NCBI RefSeq assembly: GCF_002278135.3 | Contig: NZ_CP029425.2 | Coordinates: forward strand, 372,001-436,000 | DNA length: 64,000 nucleotides | Source of the DNA: Bradyrhizobium ottawaense | Lineage (GTDB): Bacteria; Pseudomonadota; Alphaproteobacteria; Rhizobiales; Xanthobacteraceae | Direction: 5' to 3' | Shown: positions 16,813-26,964 of the stretch, in pieces | Layout of the letters: the number at the start of each line of letters is the position of its first letter | How positions within the stretch are numbered: the first letter of the stretch is position 1 | Translations under genes and position numbers: made by a program | The notes under the pieces: model-generated | Database searches by the model: none | What the model was told of the DNA's origin: nothing | What the model saw: the letters and a program-made list of their open reading frames with translations, nothing else

Positions 16813-19092
16813 ATGATTCACGATTGGAACGGCACGCGCGTATTTTGGCTCGTGTCCGTATCGATGCTGCTGACCACGACATCGTCATTCGCACAGCAAT
16901 CCAACGTTCAACCGTCGACCGGATCCGGACAGTCGCTTCCTCCGGTTGCCGTATCTGCGCCGGAGCGCCGCGCTGTTCCCGTCCGGAGACAGCATTCGTC
17001 CAATGCAATGCGCGCAAGGCGCCAGGCCGCCGGGCGTCAGAGCGCGCCGGCAGCAAGCGCACCTGCGACGGTCGGCGCGCAGCGTGCCGCATTGCCGGTG
17101 CCGTATGTCGGCGGACAAGTCGCGCGAGGTGGCCAGCTCGGCCTGCTCGGCAACAAAGACTACATGGATACGCCATACAGTCTCGCCAGCTATACGGAGA
17201 AGACCATCCGTGACCAGCAGGCGACCAGCGTCGCCGAGGTTCTGACCAATTCCGATCCGTCGGTCCGCGCGGCAATCGGCAGCAGCAACCGCTATGACGC
17301 ACTGACCATTCGCGGCTTCCGGGTCGAGAACAGCGAGATCGCGTTGAACGGGCTGTACGGTCTGGTGCCGGCCTATCGTGTCAACCCGGCGCCGATCGAG
17401 CGTATCGAATTGCTCAAGGGCCCGGGCGCGTTCCTCAACGGCATGGCCCCGCAGGGAAGCATCGGCGGTAGCGTCAATGTCGTGACCAAACGTGCTTACG
17501 AAGATCTGACGCGCCTGACCGTCGGCTACATGTCGAATGCCCGCTTTGGCAGGGAGGTCGACGTGGCGCGCCGCTACGGTGATCAGAAGGAATGGGGCGT
17601 CCGGTTCAATGGCGGGTTCAATGGTGGAGACACCACGATCGACCGCCAATCGGTGCGTGACGGTGTCGGTTCGCTCGGTGTCGACTACCGCGGCGAGCGC
17701 TTTCGGTGGTCGGCCGATGTCATCTATCAGGACGACTGGATGAAAGCTGCGGCGCGCGGCTATACGCCGGTCAAGGGCATCGCGGTGCCCAATGCGCCGG
17801 ATCCTCGCATCAATCTCGCCCAGCCCTTCGACTATGCCCGCACAAAGAGCCTCACGGGCCTGACGCGCGCTGAATACGACCTGTCCAACAACGTCACCAT
17901 GTTCGGCGCCATCGGCGCCAACCAATTCGGTTATGACAAGCGGGAGGCGCCGGGAGCGACGATCCTCACGACCTCGGGCGACGCACTTTCAACGTCGCGC
18001 TTCCAGACCGGCAAGTCCGAGGCCGTGTCTGGCGAAGCCGGTGTTCGGGCGCGGTTCGATACAGGCCCGGTCGGGCATGAAGTCGTGGTCAGCGGCAGTG
18101 TCCTGAACCGAACCGACTGGCTCGGTCAGACCAATTACGGGAACTATCTCACCAACATCTACACACCCACGCTGCTGGCGGGCCCCGGCACACCGGTGTC
18201 GTCCTTCGCCGAGGGCAAGTCCGACTTTCTCGGCCTGCGAAGCGTCGGCGTTGCCGATACGCTCTCGATGATGAACGGGATGCTTCAGGTGACCGTCGGC
18301 GCCAGACAGCAGCAGGTCATTGCGAACGGCTTTGATCCCGCGAGCGGTCTGGAGACCGCCCACTATGACCAGAGCGCGACGTCGCCCTCCGTGGCCCTGC
18401 TGGTGCGACCGATCAAGGAAGTGTCCTTTTACGCCAGCTACATCGAAGGTCTTTCGCCCAGTCCCACGCCGCCGGCCGGCGCAGCCAACACCAACGCGGT
18501 GTTCGCTCCCTTCAAGACCAGGCAATACGAGGTCGGCACCAAGCTCGATCTCGGTCGCTTCGGCGCGAGCCTGGCGGCGTTCCAGATCAGCCTGCCGAGC
18601 GGCGTCGTCGATCCCGCCACCAAGATCTACAGCCTCGACGGCGAACAGAGAAACCGCGGCGTCGAGCTCAACACCTTCGGCGAAGTGGCGCCGGGGATCC
18701 GGGTTCTGGGCGGCGTGACTTATCTCGATGCACGGCTCACGAAGACCGAAGGGCACCTCCATGACGGAAATCATGCGGTCGGTGCTCCGGGCTGGCAGAG
18801 CAATCTTGGTATCGAGTGGGATGCGCCCTTCCTGCCTGGACTGACGGCGACGGCTCGCACGATCTACACCAGCCGGGCCTATGTCAGCACCGACAACATC
18901 CAGAGCGTCCCCGCGTGGATGACCTTCGACCTCGGGGCACGCTATGCTACCAGCCTGGCTGGGCGGCCGACCACGTTCCGCGGGTCCGTCACCAATCTGT
19001 TCGACAATCGCTACTGGATCGGCAATCCGACCGGCTATGTGATCAGCGGCATGCCGCGGACGCTGTGGCTATCGATGTCGGTTGACTTCTGA
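16813..19092 (+). CDS. TonB-dependent outer-membrane receptor, siderophore type
   Basis: This 759-residue protein has a signal peptide ending SSFAQQ (about residue 30) and a low-complexity Ala/Arg/Gln spacer to about residue 105. A plug domain follows (SVAEVLTNSDPSVR, LTIRGFRVENSEIALNG, IERIELLKGPGAFLNG, GGSVNVVTKR), then a 22-strand-type barrel ending WLSMSVDF with the terminal Phe typical of outer-membrane barrels. Family knowledge suggests Fe(III)-siderophore uptake. ATG 16813 begins directly on the signal peptide; an in-frame extension to 16627 is probably untranslated. No TonB, ExbBD, anti-sigma or permease gene is adjacent. Confidence 0.9.
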   Translation: MIHDWNGTRVFWLVSVSMLLTTTSSFAQQSNVQPSTGSGQSLPPVAVSAPERRAVPVRRQHSSNAMRARRQAAGRQSAPAASAPATVGAQRAALPVPYVGGQVARGGQLGLLGNKDYMDTPYSLASYTEKTIRDQQATSVAEVLTNSDPSVRAAIGSSNRYDALTIRGFRVENSEIALNGLYGLVPAYRVNPAPIERIELLKGPGAFLNGMAPQGSIGGSVNVVTKRAYEDLTRLTVGYMSNARFGREVDVARRYGDQKEWGVRFNGGFNGGDTTIDRQSVRDGVGSLGVDYRGERFRWSADVIYQDDWMKAAARGYTPVKGIAVPNAPDPRINLAQPFDYARTKSLTGLTRAEYDLSNNVTMFGAIGANQFGYDKREAPGATILTTSGDALSTSRFQTGKSEAVSGEAGVRARFDTGPVGHEVVVSGSVLNRTDWLGQTNYGNYLTNIYTPTLLAGPGTPVSSFAEGKSDFLGLRSVGVADTLSMMNGMLQVTVGARQQQVIANGFDPASGLETAHYDQSATSPSVALLVRPIKEVSFYASYIEGLSPSPTPPAGAANTNAVFAPFKTRQYEVGTKLDLGRFGASLAAFQISLPSGVVDPATKIYSLDGEQRNRGVELNTFGEVAPGIRVLGGVTYLDARLTKTEGHLHDGNHAVGAPGWQSNLGIEWDAPFLPGLTATARTIYTSRAYVSTDNIQSVPAWMTFDLGARYATSLAGRPTTFRGSVTNLFDNRYWIGNPTGYVISGMPRTLWLSMSVDF

Positions 19093-19119
19093 CGCGGAAT
19101 GAGCCGGCGTTGCGCCGCC

Positions 19120-19539
19120 TCACCGCGGCGCGACATCGGCGCGGTCGAGCGATTCCAGCGTCGCGGCATTGCCGCAGTAGCCGTGATAATTCTCCGCGGC
19201 GGTGCCCTCTGCGAGATCGCGGTCGCATTGTCCCTTGTTGTTACAGAGCGAGCAGACACGCTCCATGTCGCGGAGCAGCAGCGGCTGCGCGCGGCCGAGG
19301 CCTTCGGCGCTGATGCCGAGCTGCTGCAGCATCATTGGCAGCTCGTCGGCAGAATGCTTGCCGTGGCGGACCAGTTCCTCGAGATCGTCAGGCGCGATCC
19401 TCAAGTCGCTCGCGATCCGGTCGAAATCGGCGCGATCGAGCTGCCGCATCTCGTTCAGCTCGCGGCGGTGCTTCAGCCAGCTCGCAAAGGAGTCGATGAG
19501 GTCCTGGACGATGGGATATGGCCTGCTTGCGGTGCTCAT
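19120..19539 (-). CDS. DUF6455-family protein with four cysteines
   Basis: This 139-residue protein has a helical N-terminal part (ELNEMRQLDRADFDRIASDL, residues about 25-50) and a C-terminal cysteine module, VCSLCNNKGQC near residue 97 and YHGYCGNAATL near residue 118. The pattern fits the DUF6455 family, whose function I do not know; the cysteines could bind metal. ATG 19539 has AGGGAGC upstream; longer in-frame starts enter non-conserved sequence. It converges with the TonB receptor, 27 bases apart. Confidence 0.8.
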   Translation of the reverse strand: MSTASRPYPIVQDLIDSFASWLKHRRELNEMRQLDRADFDRIASDLRIAPDDLEELVRHGKHSADELPMMLQQLGISAEGLGRAQPLLLRDMERVCSLCNNKGQCDRDLAEGTAAENYHGYCGNAATLESLDRADVAPR

Positions 19540-19636
19540 GGAAAGCTCCCTTCGGACAGCGGAATTGGAGCGAATTAAGCACAATGATGCAGGGGCGCGT
19601 TGCGCTGGATCAAACTCGATCGAGCGAGATTGATCG

Positions 19637-19761
19637 CGTGTCCCGGACGCGGTGCGGCGCGAAGTGCCGCTCCGCAGAGCCGGGACCCATCTCGCCACGT
19701 TACTGGGCCCCGGCTCAGCAGCGCATCACCAAGAGGTGCTGCGCAGCGTCCGGGGCACGAG
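19637..19761. repeat. Palindromic repeat, GTGTCCCGGACGC family
   Basis: CGTGTCCCGGACGC at the left is mirrored by GCGTCCGGGGCACG at the right, with inner GCCGGGACCCA and TGGGCCCCGGC. A second copy with a closely matching right half (GGGCCCCGGCTCAGCAGCGC) lies at 38869-38995. Confidence 0.8.
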
Positions 19762-19763
19762 AG

Positions 19764-20549
19764 CTAAGCAAACCGCTCCGCCGCCCAGGCATACAGGCTG
19801 CCGGGAATCGGCTTTTCGCCGCCGCGGCCCTTGGGCGAGATGTGGAGGCCGATGATCTCGGGGTGGGTGACGAGGCCGAGATAGCTCGAGGGATCGAAGA
19901 ACAATTTTGGTTCCGCATGCACGGCATAGAACGATTGCTTCGGCAGCGCGCAAGCGAGCTCGCCGGTGCGGCGCGCGAGCGCGGTGAGTGCCGCGGGGCC
20001 GAAGATCGCGACACGAATATCGGAGAGACGGTTCGAGCTGCCGCGCAGGCGGCGCATCATGAAGGTGATGCGATGACGGACCGACAGCCAGTTCGGCGTC
20101 AGCTCCTCCTGCTCCATCAGCTCCTCGAAGGCGGCGACGATGCCGTGCCCGGGCGGCAGGTAGATCACGGAATTGCCGAGCTGGCGTGGCCGCTCCCAGG
20201 CAAAGTAGGGTTTTGCCGGATCGATCTCGACCGGCTTCAAGAGCAGCACATCGGCGTCGAGCCAGAGGCCGAGATCCTTCGCCATCAGCTTCATGCGGAA
20301 GAAATCGCTGAACTGCAGCGTGGTCCAGTCGCGCCAGCTTCCATCCGGTTGCGGCGGCCGCAAGCGTTCCGAGAACGCGTGCGGCAGGATCGCTTCGGCG
20401 TCCGCGTTTGCGACGCCGGCGGGTAGGCCGGGAATGGTGTCGAAGCTGTAGACCGTGACCTTGTGGCCGGCCGCGAGCTGCGAGCGCAGACAGGTCTGGC
20501 GCAGCGCATCCATCGGGCCATGCCAGAAGGTGACGATCTCGGGCAGCAT
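19764..20549 (-). CDS. Glycosyltransferase-like protein with a DxD motif
   Basis: This 261-residue protein begins IVTFWHGPMDALRQTCLRSQLAAGH and has WLDADVLLL near residue 95, a DxD-type nucleotide-sugar motif. The arrangement resembles the Gly_transf_sug and capsular polysaccharide type glycosyltransferases. No membrane segment is present, so it is probably cytoplasmic or peripheral. It stands alone rather than in a polysaccharide cluster, so donor and acceptor are unknown. Confidence 0.7.
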   Translation of the reverse strand: MLPEIVTFWHGPMDALRQTCLRSQLAAGHKVTVYSFDTIPGLPAGVANADAEAILPHAFSERLRPPQPDGSWRDWTTLQFSDFFRMKLMAKDLGLWLDADVLLLKPVEIDPAKPYFAWERPRQLGNSVIYLPPGHGIVAAFEELMEQEELTPNWLSVRHRITFMMRRLRGSSNRLSDIRVAIFGPAALTALARRTGELACALPKQSFYAVHAEPKLFFDPSSYLGLVTHPEIIGLHISPKGRGGEKPIPGSLYAWAAERFA

Positions 20550-20577
20550 GCGGCGAAGCTATACGGGATAAGCGAGG

Positions 20578-20613
20578 CAAAGAAAAAGCCCCGGCGCTGT
20601 CGGCACCGGGGCT
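20578..20613 (-). terminator. Rho-independent terminator after leuD
   Basis: On the minus strand AGCCCCGG and CCGGGGCT (20606-20613 and 20587-20594) form an 8-base stem followed by a T-rich tail (TTTTCTTTG), 17 bases past the leuD stop. Confidence 0.75.
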
Positions 20614-20629
20614 GAATGAAGACGCAAGC

Positions 20630-21235
20630 TCAGGCCCAGGCGCGTTCGCGCTTGAGCTTGTCCTCATAGGTGTCGATCGAGGCCTTCTTCTCCATCGTGA
20701 GGCCGATGTCGTCGAGGCCGTTGATCAGGCAGTGCTTGCGGAACGGATCGATCTCGAACTCGACCTTGCCGCCGTCGGGGCCGCGGATCTCCTGGTTCGG
20801 CAGGTCGATCGTCAGCGTCGCATTGGCGCCGCGCTCGGCATCGTCGAACAGCCTGTCGAGGTCTTCCTGGCTGACGCGGATCGGCAGAATGCCGTTCTTG
20901 AAGCAGTTGTTGTAGAAGATGTCGCCGAACGAGGTCGAGATCACGCAGCGGATGCCGAAGTCGAGCAGCGCCCAGGGCGCGTGCTCGCGGCTCGAGCCGC
21001 AGCCGAAATTGTCGCCGGCGACCAGCACCTTCGCATTGCGATAGGCGGGCTGATTGAGGACGAAATCCGGATTCTCGCTGCCGTCGTCCTTGTAGCGCTG
21101 CTCGGAGAAGAGCCCCTTGCCAAGGCCGGTGCGCTTGATGGTCTTGAGGTACTGCTTCGGAATGATCATGTCGGTGTCGACATTGATGATCTTCAGCGGC
21201 GCCGCGACGCCTTCCAGCGTGGTGAACTTGTCCAT
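20630..21235 (-). CDS. leuD: 3-isopropylmalate dehydratase small subunit
   Basis: This 201-residue subunit pairs with LeuC to isomerise 2- to 3-isopropylmalate in leucine biosynthesis. [12 protein letters not shown] is at residues 20-31, and [17 protein letters not shown] near residue 75 is the swivel-domain signature. Full length. It lies about 2.6 kb downstream of leuC on the same strand, separated by several unrelated small genes, some on the other strand. Confidence 0.97.
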   Translation of the reverse strand: MDKFTTLEGVAAPLKIINVDTDMIIPKQYLKTIKRTGLGKGLFSEQRYKDDGSENPDFVLNQPAYRNAKVLVAGDNFGCGSSREHAPWALLDFGIRCVISTSFGDIFYNNCFKNGILPIRVSQEDLDRLFDDAERGANATLTIDLPNQEIRGPDGGKVEFEIDPFRKHCLINGLDDIGLTMEKKASIDTYEDKLKRERAWA

Positions 21236-21316
21236 GGTTGCGCTTTCCCGGATGGGTCTAGGGGAACAGGTATTTATCGCGATCGGGGCCGGAATCCTAG
21301 GCCGAATTCGGCAGGT

Positions 21317-21715
21317 CTACTCTGCCTGAGCCTCAATCGCCGCCATATCGTCGTCCGACAGGCCAAAATGGTGGCCGATCTCGTGGATCAGGACGTGGCG
21401 GACGATATGGCCGAGGCTCTCGTCGTGCTCGGCCCAGTAATCAAGGATCGGCCGGCGGTAGAGCCAGACCATGTTGGGCAGCCGCGCCACGTCGCCAAGG
21501 CTCTGCTGCGGCAGGCCGACGCCCTGGAACAGGCCGAGCAGGTCGAACTCGCTCTCGCATTCCATTTCGTCCAGGACCTCCTCGGTCGGGAAGTCGTCGA
21601 CGCGGAGGATCACGCCCTCGCACAGCCTACGAAATTCCGCCGGCAGGCGCTCGAAGATGTCGTGTGCCGTCGCTTCCATCTCGGCCAGCGAAGGCGCTTT
21701 CAATTCCGTCCACAT
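21317..21715 (-). CDS. Metallopeptidase-like zincin protein
   Basis: This 132-residue protein ends with HVLIHEIGHHFGLSDDDM near residue 112, an HExxH zinc motif with a third His downstream, matching the minimal zincin-like family (PF06262). The rest of the chain is acidic and has no signal peptide. Peptidase activity has not been shown for most members, so the call is on motif only. Confidence 0.85.
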   Translation of the reverse strand: MWTELKAPSLAEMEATAHDIFERLPAEFRRLCEGVILRVDDFPTEEVLDEMECESEFDLLGLFQGVGLPQQSLGDVARLPNMVWLYRRPILDYWAEHDESLGHIVRHVLIHEIGHHFGLSDDDMAAIEAQAE

Positions 21716-21838
21716 GAGGCTCTCTTAGCGCGGGTTTCCCGCTGATGCATCCCGCTTTATAAAGCGCGGCGAGGTTGACGGGCGCCGCCAAAACGGGGAG
21801 CGTGGGCCTCGAATGGGACGTTTCAGGTGGGCGGAAAA

Positions 21839-22147
21839 ATGCGAGCGAAAACAGCGCTGACGCTACTGTGCATGGGGTTGTTTTCGCCGTTTTGCGTTGG
21901 CGCCGAGGCGCAGACCGCCGGCTCCGAGATTCGCCTCGCCCAGGCAGCCCCGCCTGATGCCCCGCCGCCGCGCAAGCGGCCGCCGCGCTTGCGCGTCACG
22001 CCCTATTACAGTCCTGACGGCGTCTATCCGCGCTACAATCCCGGTCCCGACGCGGTCCGCGAATGCAACGCGACCTATGTGCAGGAATACCGGCCGAGCG
22101 GCACGGTGATCGTGCCGCGGATGAGCTGCTACTGGCGCCGCGGCTGA
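21839..22147 (+). CDS. Small secreted proline-rich protein
   Basis: This 102-residue protein has an N-terminal signal peptide (MRAKTALTLLCMGLF, cleavage probably after GAEAQ). A Pro/Arg-rich stretch (APPDAPPPRKRPPRLR) and a C-terminal YYSPDGVYPRYNPGPDAVREC ... SCYWRRG with two cysteines follow. ATG 21839 has GGCGGA upstream. Function unknown; it resembles other short exported proteins common in Bradyrhizobium. Confidence 0.7.
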   Translation: MRAKTALTLLCMGLFSPFCVGAEAQTAGSEIRLAQAAPPDAPPPRKRPPRLRVTPYYSPDGVYPRYNPGPDAVRECNATYVQEYRPSGTVIVPRMSCYWRRG

Positions 22148-22194
22148 TGCCGGTTCGACGCTCGCGCGCAGCGCGGGAGCCTCAAGGGGGCGTC

Positions 22195-22449
22195 ATGGCG
22201 AGATGGTTTGCATTGGCCGTTGTCGTCGCGCTTGCCGCGGGCCTGCCTCGCGCGTCCGCGGCGCCGAGGGTGCCGGAGGCCTCGGCCGGGATCGCCGTCT
22301 TCGACGTGCGACGACACGCACGAACCCATGGCATTGCGCGGCCCATCGTGCGCCATGATCCCCGCTATTACGCGCGGCCGGTCCACTACCGTCCTTATCC
22401 CTACCGCGTGCCCGCGCCATTCGTGTTCGGCTACGGGCCGTTCTGGTGA
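22195..22449 (+). CDS. Small secreted protein rich in Tyr, Pro and Arg
   Basis: This 84-residue protein has a signal peptide (FALAVVVALAAGLPRASA) and a mature tail with repeated aromatic-proline units (YYARPVHYRPYPYRVPAPF). AAGGGGG precedes ATG 22195. It follows the previous secreted-protein gene by 47 bases and may be cotranscribed. Function unknown. Confidence 0.65.
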   Translation: MARWFALAVVVALAAGLPRASAAPRVPEASAGIAVFDVRRHARTHGIARPIVRHDPRYYARPVHYRPYPYRVPAPFVFGYGPFW

Positions 22450-22453
22450 CGTC

Positions 22454-22753
22454 CTAGCCGGCGGGCGCAAATCCCTTGACCAGCAATACGGTCGCCTGCG
22501 CGCCCGCCTTGCGGTCGCGCGAAATCTCCTCGTAGTCGGGTGAGTTCGAGAAGGCGAGGAAGGCGGCCTCGTCCGGAAACGACATCATGACCAGCTTGTC
22601 GTGCGGCCACGCCCCTTCGAGCACGCGCGGTCTCTCGTCGGCAGCGAGCAGCCGCCCATTGTACTTCCTGAACACATCGAAGAACCGCGCCTGATAGCGA
22701 TCGTAGGCCGCGCGGTCGGTCATCTTCAATTGTGCAATCGCGTAGACGGTCAT
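22454..22753 (-). CDS. DUF1330 family protein
   Basis: This 99-residue protein has the DUF1330 dimeric alpha/beta-barrel fold signature: YAIAQLKMTDRAAYDRY at the N-terminus, a central GGR-like NGRLLAADE, and PDEAAFLAFSNSPDYEEI. No signal peptide. The family has no agreed biochemical role. It converges with the secreted-protein gene ending at 22449. Confidence 0.85.
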   Translation of the reverse strand: MTVYAIAQLKMTDRAAYDRYQARFFDVFRKYNGRLLAADERPRVLEGAWPHDKLVMMSFPDEAAFLAFSNSPDYEEISRDRKAGAQATVLLVKGFAPAG

Positions 22754-22931
22754 CTCAAGACTTCCTTCCCTTAGCGGCACAGCGCCGCAGCGCGGCGCCC
22801 GCCTCGTTCATTCATGGCGCGTTCACATCGCTGTCCGCAATTTAACCCCGGGAGCGACTGCAATTGAACAGGGATGACGCGGGCCGGGAACGAGCATCGC
22901 CACTCCGCTGTCCAGATTCAGGGAGAAGTCC

Positions 22932-23471
22932 ATGCTGAGGAGTTTGGGTCTCCGGGCAGGCCCGATGCGCCTGCTCGGGATTGCAGCTGCGGCGACGCTG
23001 ATGCTGTCGGCCGGAACCGCGCGTCGTGCTGAAGCGCTGACCTTGATCAATCCGGCGACGTCACCCGCGACGAAGGCCGCGGCCGACGACCTCGTCACGA
23101 AGGTTCGCCACGGCGGCGGTGGACATGGCGGTGGCGGGCATTTTCACGGTGGTGGAGGCTTCCGCGGTGGCGGAGGACATATCGGCGGTTTCCGCGGCGG
23201 TGGATTCCATGGCGGCCATATCGGCCGCTTCCGCGCCGCGCCGGCCTTCCATGGCGGCGGCTATCGCTATGGCGGTGTTCACCGCTACGGCGGATTTCAT
23301 CGCTACGGGATCTATCGGCCTCACTACGGCCATCGCCACTTCCACCGGCGCTATTATGTCGGCGGCTATTATCCCTACTACCATTATCCGCGCCGCTGCC
23401 GGGTCATCTGGACCTATTACGGCCCGCGCCGCATCTGCCGCTGGCATCGCTGGCACCATCCGTATCGGTAA
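22932..23471 (+). CDS. Secreted Gly/His/Tyr-rich low-complexity protein
   Basis: This 179-residue protein has a signal peptide (about residues 1-36) and then a run of GGGGH, GGFRGGG and HRYGG-type units from residue 58 to about 115. It ends with a basic aromatic tail (RRCRVIWTYYGPRRICRWHRW) carrying two cysteines. The His/Gly repeats could bind metal, but this is inference. A terminator lies 25 bases downstream. Confidence 0.8.
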   Translation: MLRSLGLRAGPMRLLGIAAAATLMLSAGTARRAEALTLINPATSPATKAAADDLVTKVRHGGGGHGGGGHFHGGGGFRGGGGHIGGFRGGGFHGGHIGRFRAAPAFHGGGYRYGGVHRYGGFHRYGIYRPHYGHRHFHRRYYVGGYYPYYHYPRRCRVIWTYYGPRRICRWHRWHHPYR

Positions 23472-23496
23472 CTATTGGTAGGCACGATCGACGTGA

Positions 23497-23522
23497 AAAG
23501 GGCGCCTCAGCGGCGCCCTTTG
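23497..23522. terminator. Bidirectional terminator
   Basis: AAAGGGCGCC and GGCGCCCTTT form a perfect 10-base stem with a short loop, ending TTT. It separates the Gly/His-rich gene (plus) from the small minus-strand gene at 23535. Confidence 0.75.
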
Positions 23523-23534
23523 CTCGTCCGGCGG

Positions 23535-23744
23535 CTAAAGCCAATCCTTCAGCTTCCACGACGAAGCTTTCCACCGCATCAGGGTCTCGACCTTCCACTG
23601 CTTGAACATCGCGGGCGGCCAGCGGCTGAGCTTCGAGATCTCCTCGATCTCGGGCTTGGCGACGATGTGCAGGCGCGGCGGGCGCCGGCGGTGCTGGCGC
23701 GTGGCCTCGCCGATCAGGTCGACATATTCGGGCTTGTTGGCCAC
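23535..23744 (-). CDS. Small conserved-looking basic protein
   Basis: This 69-residue ORF starts at GTG 23744 (NKPEYVDLIGEATRQHRRR) and ends KASSWKLKDWL. It is basic and Trp-rich at the C-terminus, without signal peptide or recognised domain. It lies 94 bases downstream of leuC on the same strand and has a good terminator after it, which supports it being expressed. Function unknown. Confidence 0.6.
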   Translation of the reverse strand: MANKPEYVDLIGEATRQHRRRPPRLHIVAKPEIEEISKLSRWPPAMFKQWKVETLMRWKASSWKLKDWL

Positions 23745-23838
23745 GGCGCGCGTCCTCGCGAAAACCTCGCGAGGACGAGAGTGTCAGGCGATCGTTTAAC
23801 GGCGGTTTGCCGCGATCGCTACAATTGCAGGGACCGGC

Positions 23839-25245
<1,407 letters not shown>

Positions 25246-25573
25246 GAGCGTCAGCTCCGAAAGAATGTTGTGTCAGCGGAAAGGCGCGCGCGGCGCGCGG
25301 GCAACAAAATCGTCAGCGCAGCTTTTAGGCTGCGCGCGTAAGCTCTGACGTTGCCGAGGTCGCGAAGCGTCCGAAGAACCGGCCAGGCAGCCGCGAGCGA
25401 TCGTCGATGACGATGCGCTTGACGGGGGCGAGGCTGGCCGGATCTGGAAACATTCCAAGAATATATAGCAGGCCGAATTGGAAGCGCGAGTGGTTTGACG
25501 CGCACGGCTGACGCAACAAAAAAGCGCGGAGCCGAGCCCCGCGCTTTCGAAAACTTGCCTGATGGGGCGGAGC
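25246..25573. other. Intergenic region between leuC and rplS
   Basis: These 328 bases hold the rplS terminator at 25516-25548 and presumably the leuC promoter or leader on the minus strand. Small ORFs here lack convincing starts. I could not see a leucine-rich leader peptide. Confidence 0.45.
25516..25548 (-). terminator. Rho-independent terminator after rplS
   Basis: On the minus strand AAAGCGCGG (25547-25539) pairs with CCGCGCTTT (25529-25521), followed by a T tract (TTTTGTTG). It ends the ffh-rpsP-rimM-trmD-rplS block. Confidence 0.75.
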
Positions 25574-25954
25574 TTACTCGCCGACCGCGGTCTGGCGGTC
25601 CTGCTTCTCGACGATGCGGGCCGACTTGCCGCGAAGGCTGCGGAGGTAATAGAGCTTGGCGCGACGCACCTTGCCGCGGCGCACCACCTTGATCGAGTCG
25701 ATCATCGGCGACATCACCGGGAACACGCGCTCCACGCCCTCGCCGTAGGAGATCTTGCGGACGGTGAAGCTCTCGTTGAGCCCACCGCCGGAACGGCCGA
25801 TGCAGACGCCTTCATAGGCCTGCACGCGGGTGCGGTCGCCTTCGACGACCTTCACGTTGACGATCAAGGTGTCGCCGGGACCGAATTCCGGGATGTCCTT
25901 GCCAGCGGACAGCTTGTCGAATTGCTCTTGCTCGAGCTGCTTGATCAGGTTCAT
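25574..25954 (-). CDS. rplS: 50S ribosomal protein L19
   Basis: This 126-residue protein has the L19 signatures [26 protein letters not shown] and the basic [14 protein letters not shown] near residues 95-110. L19 sits at the interface of the ribosomal subunits. It is the last gene of the conserved block with trmD, rimM and rpsP. Confidence 0.98.
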   Translation of the reverse strand: MNLIKQLEQEQFDKLSAGKDIPEFGPGDTLIVNVKVVEGDRTRVQAYEGVCIGRSGGGLNESFTVRKISYGEGVERVFPVMSPMIDSIKVVRRGKVRRAKLYYLRSLRGKSARIVEKQDRQTAVGE

Positions 25955-26062
25955 GGGTAAATCTCCATCGGCGCGCCCAGCCGCAGATCGGGGGCTGCGC
26001 GAAATTCGTCTATCCAGCTATTGCGGATGTGGCCGCTCCTATAAGGCAAGCCGGAGCGTTTG

Positions 26063-26818
26063 TCACCCGTCTGTCTTGTTTTTTGGCGTTTTTTGGCGTC
26101 CCGCCCGATTCGGGGCCTTGGAGGGGATCTGGGCCCATAAATCCGGCCGCCGGGCCGCCGTGAGGGCCTCCGATTGCGCCCGTCGCCAGCTGGCAACCTT
26201 GGCGTGGTCGCCCGAGGTCAGGATATCAGGGATCGGAGCGCCCTCGAACAGCTGCGGCCGGGTGTATTGGGGGTATTCGAGCAGGCCGTCGGAGAAGCTC
26301 TCCTCGGTTCCCGAGGCCTCCTTGCCCATCACGCCCGGCAGCAGCCGCACGCAGGCGTCGATCAGGGCCAAAGCGGCGATTTCGCCCCCGGAGAGCACGT
26401 AATCCCCGATCGAGACCTCCTCCAGGCCCCGCCCGTCGATCACCCGCTGGTCGATCCCCTCGAAGCGCCCGCAGATGATCAGGGGGCCGGGGCCCTGGGC
26501 GAGCTCTGTGACGCGGGCCTGGGTCAATGGCCGACCCCTCGGGCTCATCAGCAGCCGCGGCCGCTCGGGGGCGATCTCGGCGGCATCGATGGCCGCCGCC
26601 AGAACATCCGCCCGCAGCACCATGCCCGGCCCGCCGCCGGCCGGGGTGTCGTCAACGCTGCGGTGGCGGTCGGTGGCGGACGCCCGGATGTCCCGCGCCT
26701 CGATCTCCCACAGCCCGGAGGCCAGCGCCCGGCCGGCCAGGCTCACGCCGAGCGGCCCCGGAAACATCTCCGGAAACAGCGTCAGCACGGTCGCGCGCCA
26801 GGGTGAGGGGGTTGTCAT
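26063..26818 (-). CDS. trmD: tRNA (guanine-37-N1)-methyltransferase
   Basis: This 251-residue SPOUT methyltransferase makes m1G37 in tRNA and so prevents frameshifting. The knotted SAM-binding region is visible as [26 protein letters not shown] and [18 protein letters not shown] (residues about 88-155). [15 protein letters not shown] near residue 55 is also a family signature. Full length and in the usual position between rimM and rplS. Confidence 0.97.
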   Translation of the reverse strand: MTTPSPWRATVLTLFPEMFPGPLGVSLAGRALASGLWEIEARDIRASATDRHRSVDDTPAGGGPGMVLRADVLAAAIDAAEIAPERPRLLMSPRGRPLTQARVTELAQGPGPLIICGRFEGIDQRVIDGRGLEEVSIGDYVLSGGEIAALALIDACVRLLPGVMGKEASGTEESFSDGLLEYPQYTRPQLFEGAPIPDILTSGDHAKVASWRRAQSEALTAARRPDLWAQIPSKAPNRAGRQKTPKNKTDG

Positions 26819-26831
26819 CGGATCTCAATTC

Positions 26832-26964
26832 TCGTCGTCCCGGACAAGCGCAGCGCAGATCCGGGACCCATAACCACCGCAGCCAGTTTTGCGATGGCTG
26901 GAGCCATCAGCTTAGCCAAAAACCACGGCCTGTGGTTATGGGTCCCCGCGTTCGCGGGGACGAC
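26832..26964. repeat. Long palindromic repeat inside the trmD-rimM junction
   Basis: The left arm TCGTCGTCCCGGACAAGCGC and inner GGGACCCATAACCAC are mirrored by GTGGTTATGGGTCCC and a right end GGGGACGAC. It belongs to the GTCGTCCCGG family. The right arm overlaps the 3' end of rimM and provides its stop codon. Confidence 0.85.

Noticed and set aside
25246..25573. Possible leucine leader peptide or riboswitch upstream of leuC
   Set aside because: No Leu-rich short ORF or recognised riboswitch core could be found by eye.
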